Shown here one piece after another: positions 1 to 6,222 of a stretch of 14,655 nt of DNA (position 1 is its first letter; every line of letters starts with the position of its first letter). The DNA comes from Desulfobacteraceae bacterium (GTDB lineage: Bacteria; Desulfobacterota; DSM-4660; Desulfatiglandales; Desulfatiglandaceae), in assembly GCA_030589715.1 (NCBI GenBank), contig JAUUVE010000015.1:1-14655 (forward strand), read 5' to 3'. The translations under genes and the position numbers were made by a program. Below the pieces are notes generated by a model. That model searched no databases. It was not told where the DNA came from and saw nothing but the letters and a program-made list of their open reading frames with translations.

Positions 1-2
1 GG

Positions 3-95
3 GATTGTAACGGTGATTCTCTTGGAACATATTTTGTGGCGGGAAAAAGCTTCATTGAAAAACTGAATGGCCCTGGTGTTTATAAACTTCAGTAA
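3..95 (+). CDS. Possible C-terminal end of a truncated gene of unknown function
   Basis: Frame 3 is open from the window edge to a TAA at 93-95 and encodes 30 residues (including GTYFVAGKSF and GPGVYKL) that read like the end of a globular protein. Frame 1 is also open, to a TGA at 64-66, but gives a less protein-like peptide. No family is recognisable from so short a tail. The gene would converge on the tRNA-His gene, with the hairpin at 121-154 between them. This could be a chance open frame. Confidence 0.28.
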   Translation, partial: DCNGDSLGTYFVAGKSFIEKLNGPGVYKLQ

Positions 96-120
96 AGAAA
101 TCGTGATTTCTAGACCGCAC

Positions 121-154
121 TAAAAAAGCCAAGAATCCGAAGACCCTTGGCTTT
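121..154 (-). terminator. Rho-independent terminator of tRNA-His
   Basis: Read on the - strand, a perfect 9-bp stem (AAAGCCAAG at 154-146 with CTTGGCTTT at 133-125) encloses a 12-nt loop. The 3' arm runs into an unbroken run of six T (127-122). It starts 14 nt past the encoded CCA end of tRNA-His, where a terminator is expected. On the + strand the hairpin is followed by only a weak T stretch (CTTTCC), so termination of a converging transcript is less certain. Confidence 0.8.
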
Positions 155-167
155 CCTACCTTCTTAA

Positions 168-244
168 TGGGGTGAGTGACGGGACTTGAACCCGCGACAA
201 CCGGGGCCACAACCCAGTGCTCTACCAGCTGAGCTACACCCACC
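168..244 (-). tRNA. tRNA-His, anticodon GTG, CCA encoded
   Basis: The - strand folds as a full tRNA. The acceptor stem includes the extra G-1 (position 244) facing C73 (position 171), a tRNA-His identity feature. The D-arm region reads AGCTCAGCTGGTAGAGC, the anticodon loop holds GTG between CTGGG and CCCGG arms, and the T arm has the usual GGGTTCAAGTCCC pattern. The acceptor stem has one G-T wobble (G4-T69). The 3' CCA is encoded at 170-168. The gene appears to be transcribed alone and ends at the hairpin at 121-154. Confidence 0.96.
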
Positions 245-258
245 ATGATACTCGGATA

Positions 259-288
259 TCCATATCACAACTGAAAACAATTTTGCAA
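259..288 (-). promoter_or_regulatory. Weak promoter candidate for tRNA-His
   Basis: On the - strand a TTGCAA (288-283) is followed after 18 nt by TATGGA (264-259). Transcription would start about 8 nt before the mature tRNA 5' end, which is suitable spacing. Each hexamer matches the sigma70 consensus only partly, so the position is more persuasive than the sequence. Confidence 0.28.
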
Positions 289-388
289 GAACAATCGAGA
301 ATTCCAAATTGAGCCAATTTCATTGATTCCCTCTTGTTACTTGAGGATGCAAAGATCTCTCCTTTAGAATATTTTTCTGCCTTAAGTA

Positions 389-523
389 TTGATGGTCTCG
401 CAAAAGGTCAAAAACCTCATTTTATGGGTAATGCCTCGACCTGTAAGTTACGAAAATAATTCACAATTCCTAAATTCCTAAATTTGCAATGGCGCGAAAA
501 AAGGACTTTTTACGGGCGTATCA
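389..523. repeat. Dispersed palindromic repeat, copy A (decayed)
   Basis: This stretch aligns with 4557-4692 over its whole length. The right 81 nt (443-523 against 4612-4692) match at about 71 of 81 positions by hand alignment without gaps. The left part (389-442) aligns with several mismatches and one 1-nt indel. The inner hairpin of copy B (gcccgtaaaaag/ctttttacgggc) is present here at 492-503 and 506-517 with two mismatches, and the outer inverted ends are degraded. No reading frame lies inside, so it resembles a non-autonomous MITE-like or intergenic repeat. The family's identity is unknown to me. Confidence 0.75.
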
Positions 524-527
524 CTAT

Positions 528-556
528 TTGACTCTAATGAAAAATTTTCTTATATT
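528..556 (+). promoter_or_regulatory. Sigma70-type promoter of selA
   Basis: TTGACT (528-533, five of six to consensus) is separated by exactly 17 nt from TATATT (551-556, five of six). Transcription would begin near 563, leaving a leader of about 52 nt before the selA ATG at 615. The -35 box begins 5 nt after the right end of repeat copy A. This is the best promoter match in the window. Confidence 0.7.
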
Positions 557-614
557 AGGGCATAGTTAAAAGGCAAAGCAATACTTTTTCTGCCGAAAAG
601 GAAAGGACCGGCTT

Positions 615-2027
615 ATGTCCAACAATAGACAGGGGTTATTCAGAGAGATACCTGCGGTGGATCGCTTGTTGACAACTACCAGGCTTCAACAGGCTTCTGG
701 TGAATACCCTCGATCCCTGATACTTAAGGCAATAAATCTGGTGCTTGATGATCTCCGTGCAAAGATCCAGAATGGAGAGATTGAGGCTCAAAACCAGCTG
801 GGCCTCGACCTGGTTTCGAACCGGGTGACAGAGAAATTGAAGATGATATCCCGGGCAAGCCTGAGGCCGGTAATTAATGCCACTGGCGTGGTGGTTCATA
901 CCAATCTGGGGAGATCTATTTTGGCAGAGAAGGTCCTGCGAAGGTTCCGGTCACTGAGCGGGGGATACAGCAACCTGGAATATGATCTTGAGAGGGGAGT
1001 GAGGGGAAGTCGGTATACCCATGTGGAAGATATCCTGAAGGAGTTGACTGGGGCTGAGGCCGCCATGGTGGTCAACAACAACGCCGCTGCCGTTCTCGTC
1101 TCCCTTGAGACCCTGGCCAGGGGACGCGAGGTGGTGGTGTCCCGTGGACAGCTGGTGGAGATAGGCGGATCTTTCCGCATTCCGGATGTGATGCGCAAGA
1201 GCGGGGCCAGGATGGTGGAGGTGGGTGCTACCAATAAGACCCATCTCAGGGATTATGAGGAGGTTATAGGCCCAGAGACCGCTCTCTTGTTGAAGGTCCA
1301 CAGGAGCAATTTCGAACTTGTGGGTTTCACAGAGGATGTTCCCCTCTCTGACCTTGTGGAGCTGGGGAAGCGAAACGGGATCCCTGTTATGGAGGATTTG
1401 GGAAGCGGATGCTTCGTGGATTTTTCACACTATGGTCTCATGAAGGAGCCGACCGTCCAGGAGACCCTGTCACAGGGAGCTGCCTTGGTAACCTTTAGCG
1501 GCGACAAGCTGCTGGGTGGGCCACAGGCCGGGATAATCCTGGGACAGAATGGGCTGGTAGAGGCAATCAAGAAAAATCAACTGAGCAGGGCATTGAGGAT
1601 CGATAAACTCACCCTTTTGGCCCTTGAGGAGACCCTAAGACTGTACAGGGATGAAAGGGTTGCTGTTAAGGAGATCCCTACTCTGAGGATGATATGTCAG
1701 TCCCATGGGTCTTTAATAAGAAAAGCTGACCGCCTATTCAAGCTGATCGGGAGATTGAAGACCGGTAATTTCTCTATTGAACTGGTAGGGGGGACATCAA
1801 AGGTAGGTGGAGGCGCACTCCCGCTTCTGGAATTGCCAAGCCGCTTGCTGAGTTTGATCCCCGGAAAGCTCTCCTCGCAAGCCATGGAGGCGTGGCTGAG
1901 GTCCTACGAACCACCGGTAATAACAAGGCTAGAAAGGGAGAGAGTCTTGCTGGACCTAAGGACTGTGCAAGAAAGGGAACTAAAGACAGTAGCCCGGGCC
2001 ATCAAGGATCTCGCCCAACTGGATTAG
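615..2027 (+). CDS. selA: L-seryl-tRNA(Sec) selenium transferase SelA
   Basis: SelA is a PLP enzyme that converts seryl-tRNA(Sec) to selenocysteinyl-tRNA(Sec) using selenophosphate. At 470 aa it has the family's usual length. Visible hallmarks are the N-terminal segment ending in RPVINATGVVVHTNLGR (from about residue 85), the SRGQLVEIGGSFRIPDVM segment, and the PLP-lysine motif SGDKLLGGPQAG with K298 (equivalent to E. coli K295). The start is an ATG with AAAGGA seven nt upstream, behind a good promoter at 528-556. It appears to be a single-gene unit: no selB, selD or tRNA-Sec is visible nearby, although selA is often next to selB. Its presence implies that the organism makes selenoproteins; I found none in the window. 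Confidence 0.95.
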   Translation: MSNNRQGLFREIPAVDRLLTTTRLQQASGEYPRSLILKAINLVLDDLRAKIQNGEIEAQNQLGLDLVSNRVTEKLKMISRASLRPVINATGVVVHTNLGRSILAEKVLRRFRSLSGGYSNLEYDLERGVRGSRYTHVEDILKELTGAEAAMVVNNNAAAVLVSLETLARGREVVVSRGQLVEIGGSFRIPDVMRKSGARMVEVGATNKTHLRDYEEVIGPETALLLKVHRSNFELVGFTEDVPLSDLVELGKRNGIPVMEDLGSGCFVDFSHYGLMKEPTVQETLSQGAALVTFSGDKLLGGPQAGIILGQNGLVEAIKKNQLSRALRIDKLTLLALEETLRLYRDERVAVKEIPTLRMICQSHGSLIRKADRLFKLIGRLKTGNFSIELVGGTSKVGGGALPLLELPSRLLSLIPGKLSSQAMEAWLRSYEPPVITRLERERVLLDLRTVQERELKTVARAIKDLAQLD

Positions 2028-2042
2028 TACCCACTCCTTTCG

Positions 2043-2072
2043 AAGGCCCCGAAAAGGGAGTCTGACGGCCTT
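2043..2072 (+). terminator. Weak terminator-like hairpin after selA
   Basis: AAGGCC (2043-2048) pairs with GGCCTT (2067-2072) around an 18-nt loop, with two further T before a C. An alternative, overlapping fold pairs ACTCC (2033-2037) with GGAGT (2057-2061). The hairpin begins 15 nt after the selA stop, but the short stem, long loop and short T run make intrinsic termination uncertain. Confidence 0.3.
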
Positions 2073-2130
2073 TTCAGGGACCCAGCCGGTCTTACCCTAT
2101 TTCCTCTTCGAATGTATTAAAAATAGGCCC

Positions 2131-2158
2131 AAAGGACCGCCGCTCGCATCTGTCCTTT
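2131..2158 (+). terminator. Hairpin between selA and gmhA, possible terminator
   Basis: AAAGGAC (2131-2137) and GTCCTTT (2152-2158) form a perfect 7-bp stem with a 14-nt loop. It lies just before the TTGACA of the gmhA promoter candidate at 2174, a sensible place to end the selA transcript. Only three T close the stem, so the assignment is tentative. Confidence 0.3.
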
Positions 2159-2173
2159 CAATCCCGTGCCAAG

Positions 2174-2200
2174 TTGACAAATCACGCCAGAAGCTATAGT
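2174..2200 (+). promoter_or_regulatory. Promoter candidate for gmhA and the following genes
   Basis: A perfect TTGACA (2174-2179) is followed after 15 nt by TATAGT (2195-2200, five of six). The spacer is shorter than the preferred 17 nt, which weakens the call, but both boxes are strong and transcription would start about 40 nt before the gmhA start codon. It would serve gmhA and probably the closely spaced genes after it. Confidence 0.5.
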
Positions 2201-2248
2201 TTCCTTAGGTTAGAGTGGTATGCCATGACTGATACCAAGGGGATTTAA

Positions 2249-2836
2249 TTGAAGAAGATCATTGAAAAAATCCTTGAAGATAGCCTAAAGGTTAAGGAGG
2301 CATTCATCAGGGAAAACATTCCGAATCTGATCCTCCTGGCCGAAAAGGTTGCCCTGGCCTTTACCGCCGATCGCAAATTGCTGCTCTGCGGAAATGGGGG
2401 AAGCGCGGCAGATGCCCAGCACATCGCCGCAGAATTTGTGAATCGGTTCACCCTCGAACGTCCTCCCTTGCCTGCCATTGCCCTAACGACCGATACCTCG
2501 ATAATTACCAGTATCGGGAATGATTATTCTTTTGAAGAGGTCTTTTCCAAACAAGTAAAGGCCCTCGGCATGGAAGGAGATGTCCTTTTGGCTATTTCTA
2601 CCAGTGGAAACTCCAAGAACCTCTTGTTGGCGGTCAAGGATGCAAAGAGGCAGGGGATCCACACGGTCGGACTCCTGGGAAAGGACGGGGGGAAACTGGC
2701 AGGCATGGTTGATATGGCCCTGGTGGTAAAGGCCGATAACACGGCCCGGATCCAGGAGGCGCATATCCTGGCCGGACACATCCTGTGCCATCTGGTGGAC
2801 TATATCCTTTTCCAGAGGCACCTATCAGATGAATAG
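2249..2836 (+). CDS. gmhA: Phosphoheptose isomerase GmhA (SIS domain)
   Basis: GmhA converts sedoheptulose 7-phosphate to D-glycero-D-manno-heptose 7-phosphate, the first step of ADP-heptose synthesis for the LPS inner core, in the cytoplasm. The 195 aa are one SIS domain. The segment CGNGGSAADAQHIAAEF (from C47) and QEAHILAGH (from Q169) supply H58, E62, Q169 and H177, matching the zinc/catalytic set H61, E65, Q172, H180 of characterised enzymes with a constant offset of three. ISTSGNSKN is the second phosphate-binding loop. The start is a TTG with AAGGGGA five nt upstream; no closer ATG fits. The next gene begins 9 nt after the stop. DiaA-type SIS paralogues are the main alternative, but the full metal set favours GmhA. 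Confidence 0.9.
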   Translation: MKKIIEKILEDSLKVKEAFIRENIPNLILLAEKVALAFTADRKLLLCGNGGSAADAQHIAAEFVNRFTLERPPLPAIALTTDTSIITSIGNDYSFEEVFSKQVKALGMEGDVLLAISTSGNSKNLLLAVKDAKRQGIHTVGLLGKDGGKLAGMVDMALVVKADNTARIQEAHILAGHILCHLVDYILFQRHLSDE

Positions 2837-2845
2837 GGTTTTATA

Positions 2846-3796
2846 ATGACAGAACCGACGCCCATATCCTTGGACAAAGTCAAGACCTACTCTTTAAGGG
2901 AAAGGACCAGTCAAGTTAAGACCGAGGACTTTGCCGAGGCATGGAGTCCTGGTGCGTCTTTAGGCCAGTGGTTGAAGTCTCTGCCAAAGATCCTTGCCGC
3001 AAATGACCTCAAAGAGATCGTCGACCGGATCGTAAAGGCCTCTCTCGGCGGCAGGACCATTATCTTGGCAATGGGCGCCCATCCCATTAAGGTGGGGCTC
3101 AATCCCGTGATCCTGGATCTCCTGAACCGCCGAATCATCGGAGGTGTGGCCATGAATGGGGCCGGCATCATACATGATGCGGAGCTGGCCATGGCGGGAG
3201 GTACCTCAGAAGACGTGGCCGCAGAGATAGGAGAGGGGAGATTCGGCATGGCCGAGGAAACGGGGCGATTTCTGAATGCGGCCATTAAAGAAGGCGCAGG
3301 AGACGGACTTGGTCTGGGCAGATCGGTGGGTTCCATGCTAGTCCGCGAGGGTTTCCCATACAATCGTTTCAGCATTCTGGCAAGGGCCTATGAGCTGGGT
3401 ATCCCTGTGACGGTCCATGTGGCAGTGGGGACCGACACCATCCATTTTCACCCCAGTGTGGATGGTGCATCCATAGGCAGCACCTCGCACATGGACTTCC
3501 GAATTTTTGCCAGGCTCGTCTCCAGGCTGCAAGGGGGGGTATTCATAAATCTTGGCTCAGCAGTCATCTTGCCGGAGGTCTTTTTGAAGGCCCTCAGCCT
3601 TGTAAGGAATCTGGGATACGAGGTTAATGACTTTACAACGGTCAATATGGATTTTATTCAACATTATCGACCCATGACCAACGTGGTTCACCGGCCCACC
3701 CTGGAGGGCGGAAAAGGTTACAACCTGGTGGGTCACCATGAGATCATGTTTCCCCTCTTGGCTGCAGCGGTCATTGAGGGGTTAGACGAAAAATAA
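2846..3796 (+). CDS. Deoxyhypusine-synthase-like protein of unknown function
   Basis: I do not know a characterised close relative of this 316-aa protein. Remembered human deoxyhypusine synthase lines up in order with several stretches: IKVGLNPVILDLLNRR followed by a glycine-rich NGAGIIHDAEL (about 81-113), LGIPVTVHV then DTIHFH (184-202), the glycine motif LGSAVILPEVF (236-246), and a C-terminal HHEIMFPLLAAAVIEG (297-312) resembling the eukaryotic ASLVFPLLVAETF. This suggests the NAD-binding fold of that family. The catalytic lysine of the eukaryotic GGGVVKHH loop would fall at about L242, so the usual aminobutyl-transfer chemistry is doubtful. There is no signal peptide or membrane segment. 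It starts with ATG 9 nt after gmhA, with a weak AGGG site overlapping the gmhA stop, so co-expression is likely. The fold assignment is inference. Confidence 0.5.
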   Translation: MTEPTPISLDKVKTYSLRERTSQVKTEDFAEAWSPGASLGQWLKSLPKILAANDLKEIVDRIVKASLGGRTIILAMGAHPIKVGLNPVILDLLNRRIIGGVAMNGAGIIHDAELAMAGGTSEDVAAEIGEGRFGMAEETGRFLNAAIKEGAGDGLGLGRSVGSMLVREGFPYNRFSILARAYELGIPVTVHVAVGTDTIHFHPSVDGASIGSTSHMDFRIFARLVSRLQGGVFINLGSAVILPEVFLKALSLVRNLGYEVNDFTTVNMDFIQHYRPMTNVVHRPTLEGGKGYNLVGHHEIMFPLLAAAVIEGLDEK

Positions 3797-3813
3797 CTAG
3801 GAAGGGAAACGCA

Positions 3814-4032
3814 ATGCCTATCTATGAATATATATGCTCAAGCTGCGATGAAGAATTTGAGACCCTCGTTTTTAGGGGGGATGACAGGGTAGCATGCCCG
3901 CATTGTAACGAGGATGACGTAAGACGTCTAATGTCAGCCTGCTCGTTCAAGAGCAGCGGTAACTTCACTCCATCCTCCGGATCCTCCGGTTGCGCCACCT
4001 GTTCGAGCACCAATTGCAGTAGTTGTCATTGA
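3814..4032 (+). CDS. FmdB-type small zinc-ribbon protein
   Basis: This 72-aa protein begins MPIYEYICSSC, the signature of the FmdB regulatory-protein family. Two CxxC pairs (C8/C11 and C28/C31) form a predicted zinc ribbon. The tail is serine- and cysteine-rich, with C60, C63, C68 and C71 before a final His, a tail style I associate with anaerobic Deltaproteobacteria. FmdB was named for a proposed regulatory role in methylotroph amide metabolism; the function of most members is unknown. The ATG start has a strong AGGAAGGGA site about six nt upstream, and the gene follows the previous stop by 17 nt, suggesting one transcript with gmhA. Confidence 0.85.
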   Translation: MPIYEYICSSCDEEFETLVFRGDDRVACPHCNEDDVRRLMSACSFKSSGNFTPSSGSSGCATCSSTNCSSCH

Positions 4033-4076
4033 GAACAGTTGTTTGGTCCAATGGTTGAGTAGTTTAAGGAGTCGCC

Positions 4077-4571
4077 TTGTTCCGAATCGGTCATGGATAT
4101 GATGTACACCGCCTGGTTGAAGGGCGCCCGTTGATCCTCGGGGGCGTTGAGATTCCCCATACCCTCGGGCTGGAAGGTCATTCCGATGCGGACGTCCTGA
4201 CCCACGCTGTGATCGATGCCCTGATTGGGGCGTTGGGCATAGGGGATATTGGTCAGCACTTTCCGGATACTGATCCTGCTTACAAAGATGCAGACAGTAT
4301 CGCCATGTTAAAGAGGGTGATGATATGGGTCAAGCGTGATGGTTTCCGGGTGAATAATCTGGATGCCACCATAGTTGCTGAAAGGCCCAAACTGGGCCCA
4401 TTTTTAGGGCCTATGCGAGAAAGATTATCAGAAGCACTCGAGACATCACCAAGCCAAACCAATATCAAGGCTACTACCACAGAAGGCCTGGGGCCTTGCG
4501 GTAGGCAAGAGGGGATGGAGGCCTTTGCCGTGGTCAGTATTGTTGGCCAACAAGACTTGATGAGCCCGTAA
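4077..4571 (+). CDS. ispF: 2-C-methyl-D-erythritol 2,4-cyclodiphosphate synthase IspF
   Basis: IspF cyclises 4-diphosphocytidyl-2-C-methylerythritol 2-phosphate to MEcPP in the non-mevalonate isoprenoid pathway, with loss of CMP. The 164 aa show the metal ligands D9 and H11 (GHGYDVHRL) and H43 (SDADVLTH), and the conserved NIKATTTEGLG near the C-terminus. The start is TTG, with AAGGAG five nt upstream, giving the family-typical MFRIGHGYDVH. ispD is not adjacent. The last six residues (QDLMSP) and the stop codon lie in the left inverted end of repeat copy B, so the native C-terminus seems to have been replaced by repeat sequence without harming the core fold. Confidence 0.95.
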   Translation: MFRIGHGYDVHRLVEGRPLILGGVEIPHTLGLEGHSDADVLTHAVIDALIGALGIGDIGQHFPDTDPAYKDADSIAMLKRVMIWVKRDGFRVNNLDATIVAERPKLGPFLGPMRERLSEALETSPSQTNIKATTTEGLGPCGRQEGMEAFAVVSIVGQQDLMSP

Positions 4572-4699
4572 AAAGTCGAAAAGCTCATTATATGGGCAAT
4601 TCCCCGTATGCGTAACTTACGAAAATAATTCACAATACCTAAATTCCTGGATTCGCAATTGCCCGTAAAAAGGACTTTTTACGGGCTCATCAAGACTTG
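4551..4699. repeat. Dispersed palindromic repeat, copy B, with 27-nt inverted ends
   Basis: The ends 4551-4577 and 4673-4699 are inverted repeats matching at 26 of 27 positions, including a perfect 22-nt block (4556-4577 with 4673-4694). The interior (about 95 nt) matches copy A at 389-523. It carries a further copy of the gcccgtaaaaag motif in direct orientation at 4661-4672 and an 8-nt inverted pair (4594-4601 with 4657-4664), so several alternative folds are possible. It encodes no protein. The structure fits a MITE-like or REP-like element that may be mobilised in trans; no target-site duplication is evident to me. Confidence 0.8.
4661..4686. other. Perfect 12-bp hairpin inside repeat copy B
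   Basis: Positions 4661-4672 (GCCCGTAAAAAG) are the exact reverse complement of 4675-4686, separated by only two bases. The fold is symmetrical and could halt polymerase or stabilise the ispF mRNA 3' end, but no T run follows it, so it is not a classical terminator. The right arm is shared with the outer inverted end, so this hairpin and the long-range pairing exclude one another. Confidence 0.6.
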
Positions 4700-4712
4700 T
4701 CGTAGCGGAACA

Positions 4713-4737
4713 AATTGTGGCCATGTTGAACACAATT
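4713..4737. promoter_or_regulatory. Inverted repeat upstream of cysS, possible operator or hairpin
   Basis: AATTGTG (4713-4719) and CACAATT (4731-4737) are perfect 7-nt inverted arms with an 11-nt spacer, a geometry typical of dimeric regulator sites. It lies 37 nt before the cysS start codon and overlaps a TTGAAC (4726-4731) that could be part of a -35 box, but no good -10 box follows at 17 nt. A regulator cannot be named from the sequence. Confidence 0.25.
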
Positions 4738-4773
4738 CCATTTGTAAAAGACTAAGAGATAAGGAGTGGGCGC

Positions 4774-6222
4774 GTGCCTATCAAATTATACAATACTGCC
4801 ACGCGAAAAAAAGAGACATTTAGGCCCCTGGTGGAAGGCAGGGTGGGCATTTATGTCTGCGGAGTGACCGTCTATGACCTCTGCCATATTGGTCATGCCA
4901 GATCCACCGTCGTGTTTGATGTGTTGGTAAGACACCTCCGTATGAAGGGCCTTGATGTCACCTATGTTCGGAACTTTACCGATGTGGATGACAAGATCAT
5001 TAAGAGGGCGCAAGAACAGGGGAAAGAGACGGATTCCCTTGCCCAGGAATATATTGACGCCTTTTATGAAGATATGGACAGGCTGGGGGTCCTGAGGGCC
5101 GATGTGGAACCCCGGGCCACGGAGCATGTGGAGGGTATGATCGAGATGATCACCAGGCTCCTGGATCGGGGACATGCCTATGTTACGGGTGAGGATGTCT
5201 TCTTTTCCGTTGAAGGCTTTAAAGATTACGGCAGCCTTTCCGGGAGGAAGCTGGAGGATATGCAGGCCGGCAAAAGGATCGCCGTGGATGAGAAAAAAAG
5301 ACACCCCATGGACTTTGTACTATGGAAAGGGGCAAGGCCTGGTGAACCGCAGTGGCCCAGCCCGTGGGGCCCTGGAAGACCGGGGTGGCACCTGGAATGC
5401 TCTGTCATGAGTAACCACTACCTGGGCCACTCCTTTGACATTCACGGGGGCGGGAAGGACCTCCTGTTCCCCCACCATGAAAATGAAAGGGCCCAGTCAA
5501 TAGGGGCCAACGGAGGCACCTTTGCCAACTACTGGGTCCACAATGGATTTGTTACCGTTGAATCTGAAAAGATGTCCAAGTCCTTGGGGAATTTTCTGAC
5601 CATCCGTGACGCCCTAAAGAGGTATCATCCCGAGGTCCTGCGCCTCTTCCTGCTATCCAAGCACTACAGGAGTCCGATCGATTTTTCTAAGAAGGACGTC
5701 CTGGGGCTACAGTCCGGGCTCGTTCGCATATACCGTGCACTCCAAAGATTGGAGGGTTTGATAGGCCCCTACCCAAGGGAGACAGAAAAGGGACTGGTTG
5801 ACCTCCTCGATGATGCCTTTATGGAACAGTTTGTGGGCATGATGGACGATGATCTGAACACCGCAGGTGCCATTGGTCTTGTCTTTGAGAAAGTGAGAGA
5901 GATCAACAGGATCATGGACGCAGGAGTTCCCCCAGCAGATGAGACCGCCCGCCATTCCCTCATGAATGATCGCAGTCGAATTCTACAGGCCGGCCGAGTC
6001 CTGGGCCTGTTACAGGAGACCCCTACGGAGTTTTTTGAACAACTGGGCGGTGTTCAAAAGGGTATTGATCCTGCTGAGATCGAGGAGATGATCGAGGCAA
6101 GGGCAGTTGCCAGGGCCAATAAAGACTGGGCAAAGGCCGATGAGATCCGAGATCGTTTAAAAGGGCTGGGTATTGTCCTGGAAGATGGCCCCCGAGGAAC
6201 CACCTGGAGGCTTGATGTTTGA
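4774..6222 (+). CDS. cysS: Cysteinyl-tRNA synthetase CysRS
   Basis: This class I synthetase charges tRNA-Cys with cysteine. The 482-aa length is normal. Visible are the MPIKLYNTATRKKETF start, the first zinc-ligand cysteine C29 in IYVCGVTVYD, the HIGH motif at 38-41, the further zinc-site segments HLECS and GGGKDLLFPHHENE, and KMSKS at 266-270, followed by the helical anticodon-binding region ending in WAKADEIRDRLKGLGI, LEDGPRGTTW. The start is GTG with AAGGAG seven nt upstream. The final 8 nt overlap uvrB. The gene lies just downstream of repeat copy B and the inverted repeat at 4713-4737, which may influence its expression. Confidence 0.97.
   Translation: MPIKLYNTATRKKETFRPLVEGRVGIYVCGVTVYDLCHIGHARSTVVFDVLVRHLRMKGLDVTYVRNFTDVDDKIIKRAQEQGKETDSLAQEYIDAFYEDMDRLGVLRADVEPRATEHVEGMIEMITRLLDRGHAYVTGEDVFFSVEGFKDYGSLSGRKLEDMQAGKRIAVDEKKRHPMDFVLWKGARPGEPQWPSPWGPGRPGWHLECSVMSNHYLGHSFDIHGGGKDLLFPHHENERAQSIGANGGTFANYWVHNGFVTVESEKMSKSLGNFLTIRDALKRYHPEVLRLFLLSKHYRSPIDFSKKDVLGLQSGLVRIYRALQRLEGLIGPYPRETEKGLVDLLDDAFMEQFVGMMDDDLNTAGAIGLVFEKVREINRIMDAGVPPADETARHSLMNDRSRILQAGRVLGLLQETPTEFFEQLGGVQKGIDPAEIEEMIEARAVARANKDWAKADEIRDRLKGLGIVLEDGPRGTTWRLDV

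Larger units (their letters stand above)
245..614. other. AT-rich intergenic region between divergent tRNA-His and selA
   Basis: These 370 bases contain no convincing reading frame on either strand and are clearly richer in A and T than the flanking genes. They hold the candidate tRNA-His promoter (259-288), a decayed copy of the dispersed repeat (389-523) and the selA promoter (528-556). In 289-388 I see nothing with assignable function. Confidence 0.7.

Noticed and set aside
52..246. 64-aa reading frame on the - strand
   Set aside because: It reads through the tRNA-His gene and its terminator, so the peptide is an artefact of the RNA gene.
372..594. 10-nt direct repeat TTTTTCTGCC (372-381 and 585-594) around repeat copy A as a target-site duplication
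   Set aside because: The copies are 17 and 62 nt away from the two element ends and the motif is of low complexity, so chance is the simpler explanation.
2028..2248. tRNA-Sec or small protein gene after selA
   Set aside because: No tRNA fold with the long Sec acceptor/variable arm and no reading frame with a ribosome site were found; only hairpins and a promoter candidate.
4030..4076. TGA of the FmdB-type gene as a selenocysteine codon
   Set aside because: The Cys-Ser-rich tail ending in Cys-His is the normal end of this family, and readthrough would meet a TAG soon after without any clear SECIS hairpin.
6173..6214. Earlier in-frame start for UvrB giving 14 extra residues
   Set aside because: It would lie far inside cysS without a ribosome site, whereas ATG 6215 has TGGAGG and gives the standard UvrB N-terminus.
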